Of a stretch of DNA of 35,963 bases, positions 14,322-23,505 are shown in pieces. Position 1 is the stretch's first letter; each line of letters begins with the position of its first letter. A model generated the notes under the pieces. It did not search any database. It was not told the DNA's origin and saw nothing but the letters and a program-made list of their open reading frames with translations. A program made the translations under genes and the position numbers. Origin of the DNA: an uncultured Alistipes sp. (GTDB lineage Bacteria; Bacteroidota; Bacteroidia; Bacteroidales; Rikenellaceae); assembly GCA_900545315.1 (NCBI GenBank), contig UQYM01000028.1, positions 1-35,963 on the forward strand. The letters run 5' to 3'.

Positions 14322-14522
14322 AGACAGCGGTTCAATAGTGTCAAGCAGTTCCCTTATTGTCACTCGAAATAGTCTTTGTGGGTAATCTTCAAGATTTATT
14401 CCACGTCGGTGTGTAGATTTAGTGCTCAGCTTTTGCTAATTCAAACAAGATTGCGGGGATAAAATTTTAAACATGAGCCCTTCCTGCATAGAGAGGCATA
14501 TAGGTGGCTTTTTGCATGCATC
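14322..14522. other. gap between convergent ars operon and ATPase gene
   Basis: No gene seen. A weak inverted repeat AGCC..GGCT followed by TTTTT (about 14476-14515) might end transcription from one or both sides. Nothing else stands out. Confidence 0.4.
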
Positions 14523-15770
14523 TTATTCGCTGAGAAATGCATCGGCTTCGACAATCTCAATCTCACCTTCCGCCAATGAGATTCTTTCCGTGTGTCCTAA
14601 CGTGACGATCACTCCACGCTGTATGCCGGTCTGGGCCATCGCTGCAGTCAATCCTTCGATCTTATTTTGCAACAAATCGGGATCTTCCGCATCCCAGCAG
14701 GATTGTACGCACAAAGGTAAAACGCCCTCACCAGTGGTTACAAAATCACATCCACCCTGCTCCGATGTGTAGCAGATCGAATCGTATTTACGTGCCAAAT
14801 GGTTATAGATTAACGTGGCAAACAGCGCTTCACGGGATAACTCTTCTAGAGACAAGGCCGCAGCCATTGCTGTATCAACTGCATAAACTCGCCGTGGGTT
14901 CACGGCCTGACGACCCGGAGTGGTCCCCAAAATCGGTACGAATGAAACCAACCCGGCGCGTTCCAGATGCTCCATGTGCTCCGTAACCGTACTGACCGCT
15001 TTCACCTTCAGTTGATTGCGAATGGCATTGGCAGTTATTCCAGTGCCGGTCGCCGTCAATAAGTAGAGCGCAATCCGCGTCAGTGTAACCCGATCTCGTA
15101 CCCCTTTGGCAATCAATACATCCCGGTTGACAATCAAGTCATACAGGGATAGGAGGGAGGCGGTACGGCCCGGTTTGCAACATTCTGGGAAGGCTCCGCG
15201 TGTCAAATACTCTTGCACGGCCTCCTCTCCCCCACGCTTATGGGTGGCTTCAAGAAATTCAGGATAACTAAATAGCCCGACACGCCGTAAAATATATTGT
15301 GAGACCTGTAATGGATCATCGGTCAACCACTCCCCTGCAACAATGGCTTGTTGTCCACGTTGCACAGCCAACAGCGTGTCGAGTGATACGGTTGCAACAA
15401 CCTTGATCCCTTCAGCCAACTTTTCTGCTACAAACGGCACCCATCCTTGGGCTTGATCCAGCTTGTCGAACAGTAAGATGCCTTTGCCTGACTCCGTAAT
15501 CAAGGCCGACAGCTTGACAAAATCTCCTGCATCGAATCCGGCTAATCGTGCATCTGAGAAGTCGGTATACCAGGCTTGTGGATAGTCGTTTTCGAGCATT
15601 TGCAGCAATAGTGTACTGCGACCGCTACCCCGCACTCCGCCAATTAGCAACGCCCGATCGGTCAAATAGGGCATTGACGATAATATCTGCCGAAGTTGCC
15701 CACTGTTACGTTCTTCCAAACTTTTACGCTGTTTTAGCACGATTTTAGCAAGTGTAGCTTTCGGAATCAT
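14523..15770 (-). CDS. AAA ATPase with DUF4143-type C terminus (COG1373-like)
   Basis: The protein has 415 residues. The Walker A motif GGVRGSGRST (residues 44-53) and Walker B-like KGILLFDKLD are followed by the arrangement of COG1373 ATPases. Then comes a helical region containing YLTRGAFPEC, a winged-helix-like part with IRNQLKVKAVSTVTEHMEHL, and a C-terminal DUF4143-type nuclease-like segment (CDFVTTGEGVLPLCVQSCWD). The role of this family is not established. Some members behave like parts of toxin-antitoxin or defence loci. It is monocistronic, converges on the ars operon, and has no recognisable partner. Confidence 0.8.
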   Translation of the reverse strand: MIPKATLAKIVLKQRKSLEERNSGQLRQILSSMPYLTDRALLIGGVRGSGRSTLLLQMLENDYPQAWYTDFSDARLAGFDAGDFVKLSALITESGKGILLFDKLDQAQGWVPFVAEKLAEGIKVVATVSLDTLLAVQRGQQAIVAGEWLTDDPLQVSQYILRRVGLFSYPEFLEATHKRGGEEAVQEYLTRGAFPECCKPGRTASLLSLYDLIVNRDVLIAKGVRDRVTLTRIALYLLTATGTGITANAIRNQLKVKAVSTVTEHMEHLERAGLVSFVPILGTTPGRQAVNPRRVYAVDTAMAAALSLEELSREALFATLIYNHLARKYDSICYTSEQGGCDFVTTGEGVLPLCVQSCWDAEDPDLLQNKIEGLTAAMAQTGIQRGVIVTLGHTERISLAEGEIEIVEADAFLSE

Positions 15771-15941
15771 GATGTCAGAATTGATGATGCTTATATATTC
15801 ATTACAAATATATGAATTTATATTTTACTAACAAATAATAGATCATGTTAATCAATAATGTCTCAATAACAGCAAGATTGCTTCGGATCTGAACGAAGAA
15901 ATGATTAACACTTCCTTAACAACATTTTGAAAATTAAGCTC

Positions 15942-15949
15942 TACCTTTG
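15942..15949 (+). promoter_or_regulatory. -7 box of the porin gene
   Basis: TACCTTTG matches TAnnTTTG. Transcription would begin near 15955, which leaves almost no leader for an ATG at 15960 and favours the ATG at 15978 as the porin start. No TTTG at the proper distance upstream; a TTTG 12 bases away is too close. Confidence 0.5.
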
Positions 15950-15977
15950 ACAAGAAATCATGGAAATCACAATCGGA

Positions 15978-17699
15978 ATGAAACGAATTCTGCCGACTCT
16001 GCTGACAAGTGGATTGTTATACATTCTCTTTGCCGCACCTGCTGTGGCTCAAAACGAAAATCCGACGTTACATCCTGAAGCACCGCACGGGATCACGCTT
16101 TGGGGCAATCGTTCCCATCGTACCTCAGGGATTGCCAGCTCCAAAACAACAGTTGCTGCTGCCCGATCAGAAGAGGAACCCATACAAAAGGACTCTACAT
16201 CTCGATATCTCCAACACTCTTCCGTTCAACGTGAAGACTCAACGGTGATGATATGGCGCAGTGTTGCCCCACCTCTTCAAACGACGGAACAGGATTCAAC
16301 GCTTCAGAAAAAGCGTGTTCCCCACGAAACGCACACTAAAAAAACTGAATCGAAAAAACAGACGGAACGAGATCAAGATCGCGACGATGAGGATGACGAG
16401 AAGGAAGACAACGAGGATGCCTCTAAGGAAAAATCGGCAGCAATAAACGTTCGTGAGCACGAAGAGGAAGATGTGATCACGAAAATAACGAAGGACGGCT
16501 CTCGGGAAGAATCTCGGTCCAACACCCCGTTTCATACTGAATCCGTTTCTAAGACGACCATACAGGAGCTGAACCCAACGGACAACGAGGAGAAAGATGA
16601 CGAAGATGACGAGGTCGATGTTAAAAAGGAGGTCACATATGTCCCGAAGGTTGACGGTGCTGTTAAAGCCAAAATGGAGGTGAGTCTTTATGATGGCGAG
16701 TACCGTTTCAATGTGCGCAACACACGATTCGGGGTGTCGGGTAATGTCAGCCCAAACATGTTTTACCGCATTCAGGTCGACTTCAACAACGAGGGAAAAT
16801 TGAACATTCTCGACTCCTATGTTGGATACCGTACCGGGGGTCTTGACATTCGATTGGGCCAGCAGCAATACCACTTCAGTACCGAGTTGGACCGTGGTCC
16901 CAACACCAATATTTTTGCCAACCGATCTTTCTTGGCCAAACACCTGACCAGTTATTACGGCAGCGAGTTATCCGAAAAGAACATCGTCAATTATGTCAAT
17001 ACGTTAGGATCTCGTGATTTGGGTTTGATGACGACTTACCAATTCAAAAAGGGGCTGCCGATGCCGCTCAAGCTTTACTTTGGCATTTTCAACGGTTCAG
17101 GAATCAACAACCCATCATGGAATAAAACCGTCAATCTGATCGGACGTATCGAGGTGGGCACAGTGGACGCATTTCGTGCTGCAGTCAGTTATTATAACGG
17201 CTCAGCTCCGCGGCATAAATTTGTTATTGATCGTAATGGGACTCAGGTAGAAGATTACCTCAATCAAAAACTGAACATGGTCGGAGCCGAATTGCATTAC
17301 GTACGTGGTGGGTTCTTTATCGAGGGAGAGTATGCCCGCCGTTACTTGCAGACGACTATCGAGCAGGACAAATTGAATACGGTGATGACAGCGGCATTGG
17401 TGCACAGTTATTACCGCTTTGAGATGCCCCATCGATTTGTTTTGAATTATATCGCGCCGATGTTGCGCTGGGATATCGGCAACAACATGGATTACTTGAA
17501 CACCCTAGACTCCATGCGTGAGACGGTAGATGCCAATCGTATTACGGTGGGTGTCAACTTCGGATTCGGTAAAAAGTTGATTCACTCCGAATTGCGCCTC
17601 AACTATGAAAAATATTTTATTGGCAACCAGCCGGACGATTTCCCCACCAACAAACTGCTGCATGACAAATTCACGCTGGAGGTGGTAGCCGCTTTCTAA
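15978..17699 (+). CDS. OprO/OprP-type outer membrane porin with long charged insert
   Basis: The protein has 573 residues from the ATG at 15978, chosen because MKRILPTLL then starts a normal signal peptide ending AAPAVAQ. An upstream ATG at 15960 is only about five bases from the predicted transcription start. Residues about 30-215 are non-barrel, hydrophilic and strongly charged, with acidic low-complexity runs (DRDDEDDEKEDNEDASKEK, EEKDDEDDEVDVKKE). From about residue 220 a 16-strand-type porin follows (YRFNVRNTRFGVSGNVSPN, GGLDIRLGQQQYHFSTE), ending in the C-terminal Phe (VVAAF) used for barrel insertion. OprP-like porins pass phosphate or related anions; arsenate is a phosphate analogue, but a link to the ars operon is only proximity. 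The charged leader is unusual for this family. Confidence 0.85.
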   Translation: MKRILPTLLTSGLLYILFAAPAVAQNENPTLHPEAPHGITLWGNRSHRTSGIASSKTTVAAARSEEEPIQKDSTSRYLQHSSVQREDSTVMIWRSVAPPLQTTEQDSTLQKKRVPHETHTKKTESKKQTERDQDRDDEDDEKEDNEDASKEKSAAINVREHEEEDVITKITKDGSREESRSNTPFHTESVSKTTIQELNPTDNEEKDDEDDEVDVKKEVTYVPKVDGAVKAKMEVSLYDGEYRFNVRNTRFGVSGNVSPNMFYRIQVDFNNEGKLNILDSYVGYRTGGLDIRLGQQQYHFSTELDRGPNTNIFANRSFLAKHLTSYYGSELSEKNIVNYVNTLGSRDLGLMTTYQFKKGLPMPLKLYFGIFNGSGINNPSWNKTVNLIGRIEVGTVDAFRAAVSYYNGSAPRHKFVIDRNGTQVEDYLNQKLNMVGAELHYVRGGFFIEGEYARRYLQTTIEQDKLNTVMTAALVHSYYRFEMPHRFVLNYIAPMLRWDIGNNMDYLNTLDSMRETVDANRITVGVNFGFGKKLIHSELRLNYEKYFIGNQPDDFPTNKLLHDKFTLEVVAAF

Positions 17700-17972
17700 T
17701 TTAGGTTGATTTGCTGAAAATCTCTCGCGATGCAGGTCAACAGTATTACAACCGGATAACAGTGAAGAAGTTCTGGAATCTTGACGTTTAACAGCTAACA
17801 ACGTCGAAGCGAAGGGCACATTGCGCCTGTTTATAGCGAACAGAATTTTTGTCACCTAATTGTCAATTCCTTTTTTGTGTACGGGATATTGATGTTCGGA
17901 AGCGTGGGTGGTGACCTGTGTCTCTGTACGGTCGCTCCGGAGCGGAATGTGTGGGGCAGATAATTCCGATTT
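17700..17972. other. gap between convergent porin and glycosylase genes
   Basis: No gene recognised. A short perfect palindrome CGCTCCGGAGCG lies near 17933-17944. No clear terminator. Confidence 0.4.
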
Positions 17973-18488
17973 TTACAAATACTCCTTCAGCTGCATCCAT
18001 CGTTCCAATTTTTGTGCAAACGACATGGAGGCGTAGGCTGGACTGGTGGAGGGTAGATGCAACAGCGGGTAGGCGGGACGTTGGTACTGGAGTGTCCACT
18101 GTGTCAGCTCTTTTTCGATATGACGTTTGAACAGCCGATAGGCTGGTTGCCCATTGAAAGCAACGGCACGAATAGAAGGGGTGGCTGCCAGCAGATCGAT
18201 AATCTGATTTGGTCTTTCCTCAAGAATATGGCTGTCGAGACTCCCCTCGCGCACACAACTCTGGCAGACGTCCCATAAAGCAATACCCGTCTGGAGCAGC
18301 ATTACTTTTCGCGCATCGTACTCCTCCGGCAAAGACACGCCGGCCAGTGCTGCAACAATCGGCCAAAAGGCATTACGGGGATTTCCGTAATATTGTTGTT
18401 TCTGTAAAGACATGACGCCCGGCATCGTCCCCAGGACCAACACCCGGCAGAGACTATCCACTACCGGCTCGAACCCAATCAGTCTCAT
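17973..18488 (-). CDS. DNA-deoxyinosine glycosylase (UDG family 6-like)
   Basis: The protein has 171 residues. It removes deaminated bases (hypoxanthine, possibly uracil) from DNA. Visible motifs are motif 1 LVLGTMPGVMSLQKQQYYGN at about residues 17-36, then PRNAFWPIV, and the second catalytic motif HLPSTSPAYA near 148-157, as in the hypoxanthine-DNA glycosylase family. LLQTGIALWDVCQSCVREGS fits the substrate pocket region. Length is normal and there is no signal peptide. It stands alone, divergent from the oxidoreductase gene that starts at 18603. Confidence 0.85.
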   Translation of the reverse strand: MRLIGFEPVVDSLCRVLVLGTMPGVMSLQKQQYYGNPRNAFWPIVAALAGVSLPEEYDARKVMLLQTGIALWDVCQSCVREGSLDSHILEERPNQIIDLLAATPSIRAVAFNGQPAYRLFKRHIEKELTQWTLQYQRPAYPLLHLPSTSPAYASMSFAQKLERWMQLKEYL

Positions 18489-18552
18489 GTTTTTCCTCTT
18501 CCTCTCCCTTAAAACGAATGTTGATTAACCTCCCAAAAATAGTAAAAGTGCT

Positions 18553-18583
18553 TTTGAAAACTTCAGGTGATCGCTTATCTTTG
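18553..18583 (+). promoter_or_regulatory. promoter of the Gfo/Idh/MocA oxidoreductase gene
   Basis: TTTG at 18553-18556 and TATCTTTG at 18576-18583 are separated by 19 bases, a textbook Bacteroidetes primary-sigma promoter. Transcription would start near 18590, which fixes the ATG at 18603 rather than an upstream in-frame ATG at 18567. Confidence 0.8.
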
Positions 18584-18602
18584 TTACAAACCTAAACCTA
18601 TT

Positions 18603-19985
18603 ATGAATAAGAAAAATAGCACGTTAACCCTGACTCGTCGTGATTTTCTGAAGAGTTCGGCCGTTGGAGCATTGGGGGCTATGGTTGCCCCCTCACTTTT
18701 GGTAACCGGTTGCAGCTCGTCATCAAAGGATACAAAACTCTACCCCGATGCCTTGATTCCGGAGATGTTGCCTCAGGCACCGGATGGTCGTCCGCTCAAG
18801 GCCGGTTTGATCGGTTGCGGGGGCCGTGGAACGGGAGCTGCGGTCAATTTCCGCGATGCCGGAAATGGACTCACCGTCACCATGCTGGCCGATATTTTCC
18901 CAGACAAGATGGCGCAATGCCGCAAAACCCTGAAAGAATACGATATCGAGGTCCCGGATGAAAACTGTTTCTTGGGATTCGATGCCTACAAAAAGGTGAT
19001 CGATTCCGATGTGGATGTGGTTTTGCTCTGTACACCGCCTGTTTTCCGTGCCCGTGAATTCGCCTATGCCGTTGAAAAGGGAAAACATGTGTTCCTCGAA
19101 AAGCCCTGTGCTATTGATCCGGTGGGGGCACGTTCGATCCTGCGCAGCGCAAAATTGGCCGAACAAAAAGGACTTTCGGTGATCAGCGGGACTATTCGGC
19201 GTTCACAGCGGGACTGTGTCGAAACCTTCCGTCGTGTAGCGGATGGGGCAATCGGTGATATTGTCTCGGCTCAAGTGATTCGCAATGGAGGTACCTTGTG
19301 GCACAAAGATCGCCAGCCGGGTTGGAGCGACATGGAGTATGTTATGCGGAACTGGCCCAACTTCTGCTGTATCTCCGGAGATCTGCTCACCGAGCAGTTC
19401 ATCCATGAAATAGATATGATGTCGTGGTTCTTGGGGGACCGTAAACCCTTGCGGGCCATCGGTTACGGTGGCCGTCAACGTCGGGTAACGGGAGATGTGT
19501 ACGACTTTTTCAGCATCCAATACATCTACGACAACGGCATGCGAACCAATTGCGCCTCTCGCCAGATCGACGGTTGCGACAACGAACTGTATGTCATGGT
19601 TTACGGGACGAAAGGTTCGACCAACTGTTTCGACACGATCTACAATCCGGACGGTTCGGTGGCTTGGCAATATCCTGCTCCCAAACCGGACGATCCCGAT
19701 CAGACCTGGGCCGTTAAAAATCCCTATGTTCAGGAGCATATCCGTTTAGTGACGGCCATTCGCAACGGCGAACCGATTAATGACGTTGAAACTCATGTGC
19801 AGTCGGTGCTGATGGCTATTATGGGCCGTATGGCTGCCTACACCGGTAAGAGTGTTACTTGGGATGAGATCATGGCTTCGGATTTGGATCTCTCGTTGGA
19901 GAATTATGAATTCGGCCCTTATCCCGGTGGAGTAAACGAGATCGTTCCCAAACCGGGTAAAGATCCGGATGAGGCCAAGGCGTAA
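18603..19985 (+). CDS. TAT-exported Gfo/Idh/MocA family oxidoreductase
   Basis: The protein has 460 residues. A twin-arginine signal (LTLTRRDFLKSSAVGALGAM) leads into VTGCSSSS, so the enzyme may be exported folded with its cofactor and perhaps lipidated at Cys. The Rossmann domain begins LKAGLIGCGGRGTGAAVNF. The catalytic EKP signature is HVFLEKPCAIDP. The second domain has QFIHEIDMMSWFLGD with the conserved His and Asp. Family members act on sugars or cyclitols with a tightly bound NAD; some exported relatives are GH109 glycosidases, but the specific substrate cannot be read here. The start is fixed by the promoter at 18553-18583. It is followed by a strong terminator and appears monocistronic. 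Confidence 0.9.
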   Translation: MNKKNSTLTLTRRDFLKSSAVGALGAMVAPSLLVTGCSSSSKDTKLYPDALIPEMLPQAPDGRPLKAGLIGCGGRGTGAAVNFRDAGNGLTVTMLADIFPDKMAQCRKTLKEYDIEVPDENCFLGFDAYKKVIDSDVDVVLLCTPPVFRAREFAYAVEKGKHVFLEKPCAIDPVGARSILRSAKLAEQKGLSVISGTIRRSQRDCVETFRRVADGAIGDIVSAQVIRNGGTLWHKDRQPGWSDMEYVMRNWPNFCCISGDLLTEQFIHEIDMMSWFLGDRKPLRAIGYGGRQRRVTGDVYDFFSIQYIYDNGMRTNCASRQIDGCDNELYVMVYGTKGSTNCFDTIYNPDGSVAWQYPAPKPDDPDQTWAVKNPYVQEHIRLVTAIRNGEPINDVETHVQSVLMAIMGRMAAYTGKSVTWDEIMASDLDLSLENYEFGPYPGGVNEIVPKPGKDPDEAKA

Positions 19986-20119
19986 AGCGTTAAGCCTGTC
20001 ATCGTCCATAATCTTCAGTTGATTTAGAGAGCTGTTTGTCCTGACCGGATATATAAGAGATGCGGCCTCTGCATCTTCCCAAGGGAGAGTAGCCGACTAA
20101 TCATTGAATGGTATTGCAC

Positions 20120-20163
20120 AGCAGCGGGAGCCGTCAATCGTACGGATCCCGCTGCTATTTTTG
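20120..20163 (+). terminator. intrinsic terminator after the oxidoreductase gene
   Basis: AGCAGCGGGA (20120-20129) pairs perfectly with TCCCGCTGCT (20147-20156), followed by ATTTTTG. The loop itself contains a CCGT/ACGG pair. It lies 135 bases after the stop codon; the gap between shows no gene. Confidence 0.85.
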
Positions 20164-20261
20164 GGTGTATATTTAGCCCCGCAGGCTACAAGATTTGCTC
20201 TGATTCTGTAACGCTTTCTGCAAAATTCTCAGGCTGCGAGAATCGATAACCGTTGCAAAAA

Positions 20262-21458
20262 CTATCTCTTTTTCAGATCAGGGAGAAACCAGGTGACCAG
20301 TCCAAGCAATGGCATATAGGCACATACTTGATAAACTGCATCAATGCCGAAGTGGTCTGCCAGATTTCCCAATACAGCCGATGCGATACCGGCTACGCCG
20401 AAAGCAAAGCCGAAGAAGAGTCCCGAAATGAGTCCCAATTTATTGGGTAGCAGCTCTTGGGCATAGAGTAAGATTGAGGGGAAGGCCGAAGAGAGCATAA
20501 AGCCGACGCAGAAGCTCAACACGACGGTCCAGCCTAATGATGCGTATGGCATCAACAGACTGAACGGAGCTGTACCGAGAATAGAGATCCAAATCACATA
20601 TTTGCGACCGATACGATCCCCGACCGGGCCTCCGATCAGTGTTCCAGCTGCTGTGGCAAAGAGGAACACAAAAAGAAACACTTGTGACATCTGCACGCTG
20701 ACGCCGAATTTATGGATCAGGTAAAAGGTGTAATAACTGGTCAGACTGGTCATGTAGATATATTTCGAGAAGATCAGGATCATCAGGATGACGATGGCAA
20801 AGAGGGTCCACCCTTGCGACAACGGCATCGGATGGTGTATTCCCGCCTCAGCGGGGTGCCATTTGGCCCGTCTCAAGAACGCTTTATACCAACGACATAC
20901 CGGGATCATCACCAGAATGGTCGCGATGGCGACCAAGGCGAAATAGGCGATATTTTCTCGTCCATAGGAGGCAACCAACAGGGCTACCAATAACGGTCCG
21001 AATGACCCACCCAGGTTTCCGCCTACCTGGAACACCGATTGAGCGAAGCCCCGTTTCCCGCCAGAGGCCAGAGATGTAATTCGAGAAGCCTCAGGGTGGA
21101 GGATTGAGGATCCTACTCCGATCATAAAGACGGCGAACAGTACCCAATGGAGATTAGGAGCAAAAGCCAACAGCACCATTCCTACCAAAGTAAATGTCAT
21201 ACCGGCAGGCAATGACCATGCAAAGGGGTGTTTATCGAAAAAGAGACCGGCCACCGGTTGAAAGACTGAAGCCGCCAACTGGTAAACTAAGGTAATGAGG
21301 CCGATTTGCCCGAAGGTTAGTGCCAGGTTGTCTTTCAAGAGTGGGTATGATGCGGCCAGAATTGCCTGCAACAGGTCATTGAGGCAGTGAGAGATGCTCA
21401 AGCCTACCAGAACCGGCATGGCCACTTCGGCCGCTGTAAATTGGGATCTACGTATCAT
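20262..21458 (-). CDS. MFS exporter, fosmidomycin-resistance (Fsr) type
   Basis: The protein has 398 residues from the ATG at 21458 (MIRRSQFTAAEVAMPVL). The open frame reaches 21509, but the extra part interrupts a normal basic N terminus. Twelve membrane segments are expected. Fsr signatures are SISHCLNDLLQAILAASYPL in the first span, FQPVAGLFFDKHPF after it, SSILHPEASRITSLASGGKR in the loop-2/3 region, and AQSVFQVGGNLGGSFGPLLV. The central loop (YKAFLRRAKWHPAEAGIHHP) joins the two halves. Relatives export fosmidomycin and other small compounds; the natural substrate is unknown. It is monocistronic and converges with the oxidoreductase gene. Confidence 0.9.
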   Translation of the reverse strand: MIRRSQFTAAEVAMPVLVGLSISHCLNDLLQAILAASYPLLKDNLALTFGQIGLITLVYQLAASVFQPVAGLFFDKHPFAWSLPAGMTFTLVGMVLLAFAPNLHWVLFAVFMIGVGSSILHPEASRITSLASGGKRGFAQSVFQVGGNLGGSFGPLLVALLVASYGRENIAYFALVAIATILVMIPVCRWYKAFLRRAKWHPAEAGIHHPMPLSQGWTLFAIVILMILIFSKYIYMTSLTSYYTFYLIHKFGVSVQMSQVFLFVFLFATAAGTLIGGPVGDRIGRKYVIWISILGTAPFSLLMPYASLGWTVVLSFCVGFMLSSAFPSILLYAQELLPNKLGLISGLFFGFAFGVAGIASAVLGNLADHFGIDAVYQVCAYMPLLGLVTWFLPDLKKR

Positions 21459-21878
21459 GATATTTATTAAAGAGCGGGCAAAGTTCGCCAAAATAATCGG
21501 GGAAACCAATTTGAATTAAACCATAACATTTCTCACTGTAAGGGAATGCCCGCAGGGAGGATGTTGAAATACCTGTATCTAATCCCATCCTCCTGTACGT
21601 CAGTAAATCTTCTTTGTATAACCCTGGATTTATCCGGATGTCGTTTAGCAGCGATTGACTCAGTGTCAGGAATTTGTAAATCTGACCGGTTTTATCTATT
21701 TTGTAGGGGTGTTTACATTCCCTCGAATAAGCAGGCATACTTACCAACATTCGCTGACAGGAAACTATAGAAAGAAAATTACCCGTTGCGCTATATTTTG
21801 TGCAAACTATTGATCCGATATCAGTTTTTACCTGAGACCATACCGATAATCGATTGTTGAATAAAAAAACGGTTAGCC
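21459..21878. other. 420-base gap upstream of both neighbouring genes
   Basis: This is the shared upstream region of two divergent genes. A 100-codon minus-strand frame (21448-21750) overlaps the exporter start and has no recognisable motif, so it is not called. No clear promoter pair was found; CTATATTTTG at 21791-21800 is an imperfect -7 candidate for the gene at 21879. Confidence 0.4.
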
Positions 21879-23135
21879 ATGAGATTGCTTTTATTGTTGT
21901 TCGGCCTGCTCTGTTGCGTTATTGAGCTCTCTGCGAAGCAGGTAAATTCGGGGACAAAAGCAGACACTGAAAGCCCCGAAACTGCACCATCCAATTGGGA
22001 TGATCGTTATCCCTTTCCATCGATCGAGAAGATTCTTGCCTTTCAAGCGGATGGCTGCCGGATCGATTCGATGAGATATTATGCTCCCTATATGGATTCT
22101 GTCATTTGGAGGACGCCATATACAGACACCATGTTACGAAGAATTCATGAACTGAGGCTTGCGGGTGTTGACGATCCTTGGTCGGAAGTCAAACGTGATA
22201 CACTGGCCGGCATCAGTCGTGAGCGCATCATTAAGCATGGGACGCAATATCCACTGGAGGCTTTTCTATATAAGGCCAATAAATTGTCGCTCTCTGCTGA
22301 GTCGGAGGTGTGGATCGCACTCTCCAGAGATGGTGGCAAACATTGGCAACATTACTTTACAGGATTGTATGAAAACCAACCGATCTGTCCCAAATGGTAC
22401 TCTCAGTTGCCACTGTTTGTGGATGGCCATACGTTGCAAATCGAAGCGGCATTGATGCAGCAGACAGGTCCCCTGACGCTTCCTTTCCCTTTGAAACCCA
22501 GCTCACGGATGATCAAAGATGGGGTTGTGGTCCAATTTGATTTAGATCGAATTACTCGAGATTCGGACGGGGATGGATGGACCGATATCCTGGAGTGTCA
22601 CCTCCATACAAATCCCTATCGCAAGGATACCGATCGGGATGGGATAGCTGATCCTATAGATCTGAATCCTCGTCACAATCTCCCACCTGAGGAGTTGACA
22701 GCGCTTTATGAATTTTTGGTCAATAATGAAACTGCACCAGCTCATTTGACCACCCGGATAGCTTTTTGCAGCCAAGAGGATGCCGCCACCAATCCTCAAG
22801 GATGGATCACCATTCCCAACAGTCATCGAGGAAGCCACTATTGTGCAACGGATTCTACCTACTCGGTATTAATCATTACCGACGATCCGGCCATACAAGC
22901 CATTCAACCTAAATATGTACGCACTACGATCCTCTCCAGGGAAGAGTTTTGCGCCAGCTGTTACTATGAGTCCCCGGGAATTCAACGTTTTGCCTTCTCA
23001 GATTGCAAACGGGCTGAAGCGGCCAAAGAGGTATTTGTGATCACATATGACTACAAGACTTGGAGCAATACATTTTTGGCAAGAAAGGTGGGGAACAGGT
23101 GGCAAATCAAGCTGATTAACATGTTGATCTCTTGA
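21879..23135 (+). CDS. exported protein with thrombospondin type 3-like calcium repeats
   Basis: The protein has 418 residues. A hydrophobic signal peptide (MRLLLLLFGLLCCVIELSAK) is followed by a domain of unknown family (about 40-225) with a WIALSRDGGKHWQHYFTG segment. A short acidic module follows: DSDGDGWTDILE (228-239) and DTDRDGIADPIDLNP (250-264). These DxDxDGxxD loops are typical of thrombospondin type 3 or dockerin-like calcium sites. The C-terminal part (about 270-418) is again of unknown family. The combination suggests a periplasmic or surface protein stabilised by calcium. It has no operon partner. Confidence 0.75.
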   Translation: MRLLLLLFGLLCCVIELSAKQVNSGTKADTESPETAPSNWDDRYPFPSIEKILAFQADGCRIDSMRYYAPYMDSVIWRTPYTDTMLRRIHELRLAGVDDPWSEVKRDTLAGISRERIIKHGTQYPLEAFLYKANKLSLSAESEVWIALSRDGGKHWQHYFTGLYENQPICPKWYSQLPLFVDGHTLQIEAALMQQTGPLTLPFPLKPSSRMIKDGVVVQFDLDRITRDSDGDGWTDILECHLHTNPYRKDTDRDGIADPIDLNPRHNLPPEELTALYEFLVNNETAPAHLTTRIAFCSQEDAATNPQGWITIPNSHRGSHYCATDSTYSVLIITDDPAIQAIQPKYVRTTILSREEFCASCYYESPGIQRFAFSDCKRAEAAKEVFVITYDYKTWSNTFLARKVGNRWQIKLINMLIS

Positions 23136-23505
23136 TCAACCAGACTCCTGACGTTGCGTGTTACCTTATTCAGCTTCATGAGACCTTCAGGAGGTGTGGC
23201 GTTGGTCACTGTGAGGTGTCGGAATTAAATACTTGAAAATTCTGGACAATTCCGTTCGGGTTAACGTATCTGTACAGGGGAAAATAGCTTGGTAGAGTTT
23301 TTTAAATAGGTATAAATCAAAAAAAATTGTATTTTTGATTGCCGATTTATGGGTAAAGATGGCCGATGGGTGTGCATTTGTGGATGCCGATCGGTCACGA
23401 AAGAGGGGACGAGCTTATGCAAATGCCCCGTTTCCCGATAGATGAGGGCAAGTAGAACTGTATGTAATTTACTTAGATAAGTCAATCAAACAACGTAAAC
23501 AAACA
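23136..23505 (+). other. leader region of the uronate operon
   Basis: This 370-base gap has no gene. It contains the AATCAAAAA/TTTTTGATT inverted repeat with a -7-like box (23315-23340) and then a 165-base leader before kdgK. Near 23358-23397 GCCGAT occurs twice (GGCCGATGGG and ATGCCGATCGG). A short ACCT..AGGT repeat near 23183 is the only sign of a terminator for the upstream gene. Confidence 0.5.
23315..23340 (+). promoter_or_regulatory. inverted repeat overlapping a -7 box, possible operator
   Basis: AATCAAAAA (23315-23323) and TTTTTGATT (23332-23340) form a perfect 9-base inverted repeat. The box TATTTTTG (23330-23337), a full TAnnTTTG match, lies inside the right arm. A repressor bound to the repeat would cover the promoter of the kdgK operon. 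No good TTTG -33 element precedes it. The regulator is not in the window. Confidence 0.5.

Noticed and set aside
21448..21750. 100-codon minus-strand frame upstream of the MFS exporter
   Set aside because: Overlaps the exporter start, no motif, no leader; left as uncalled.
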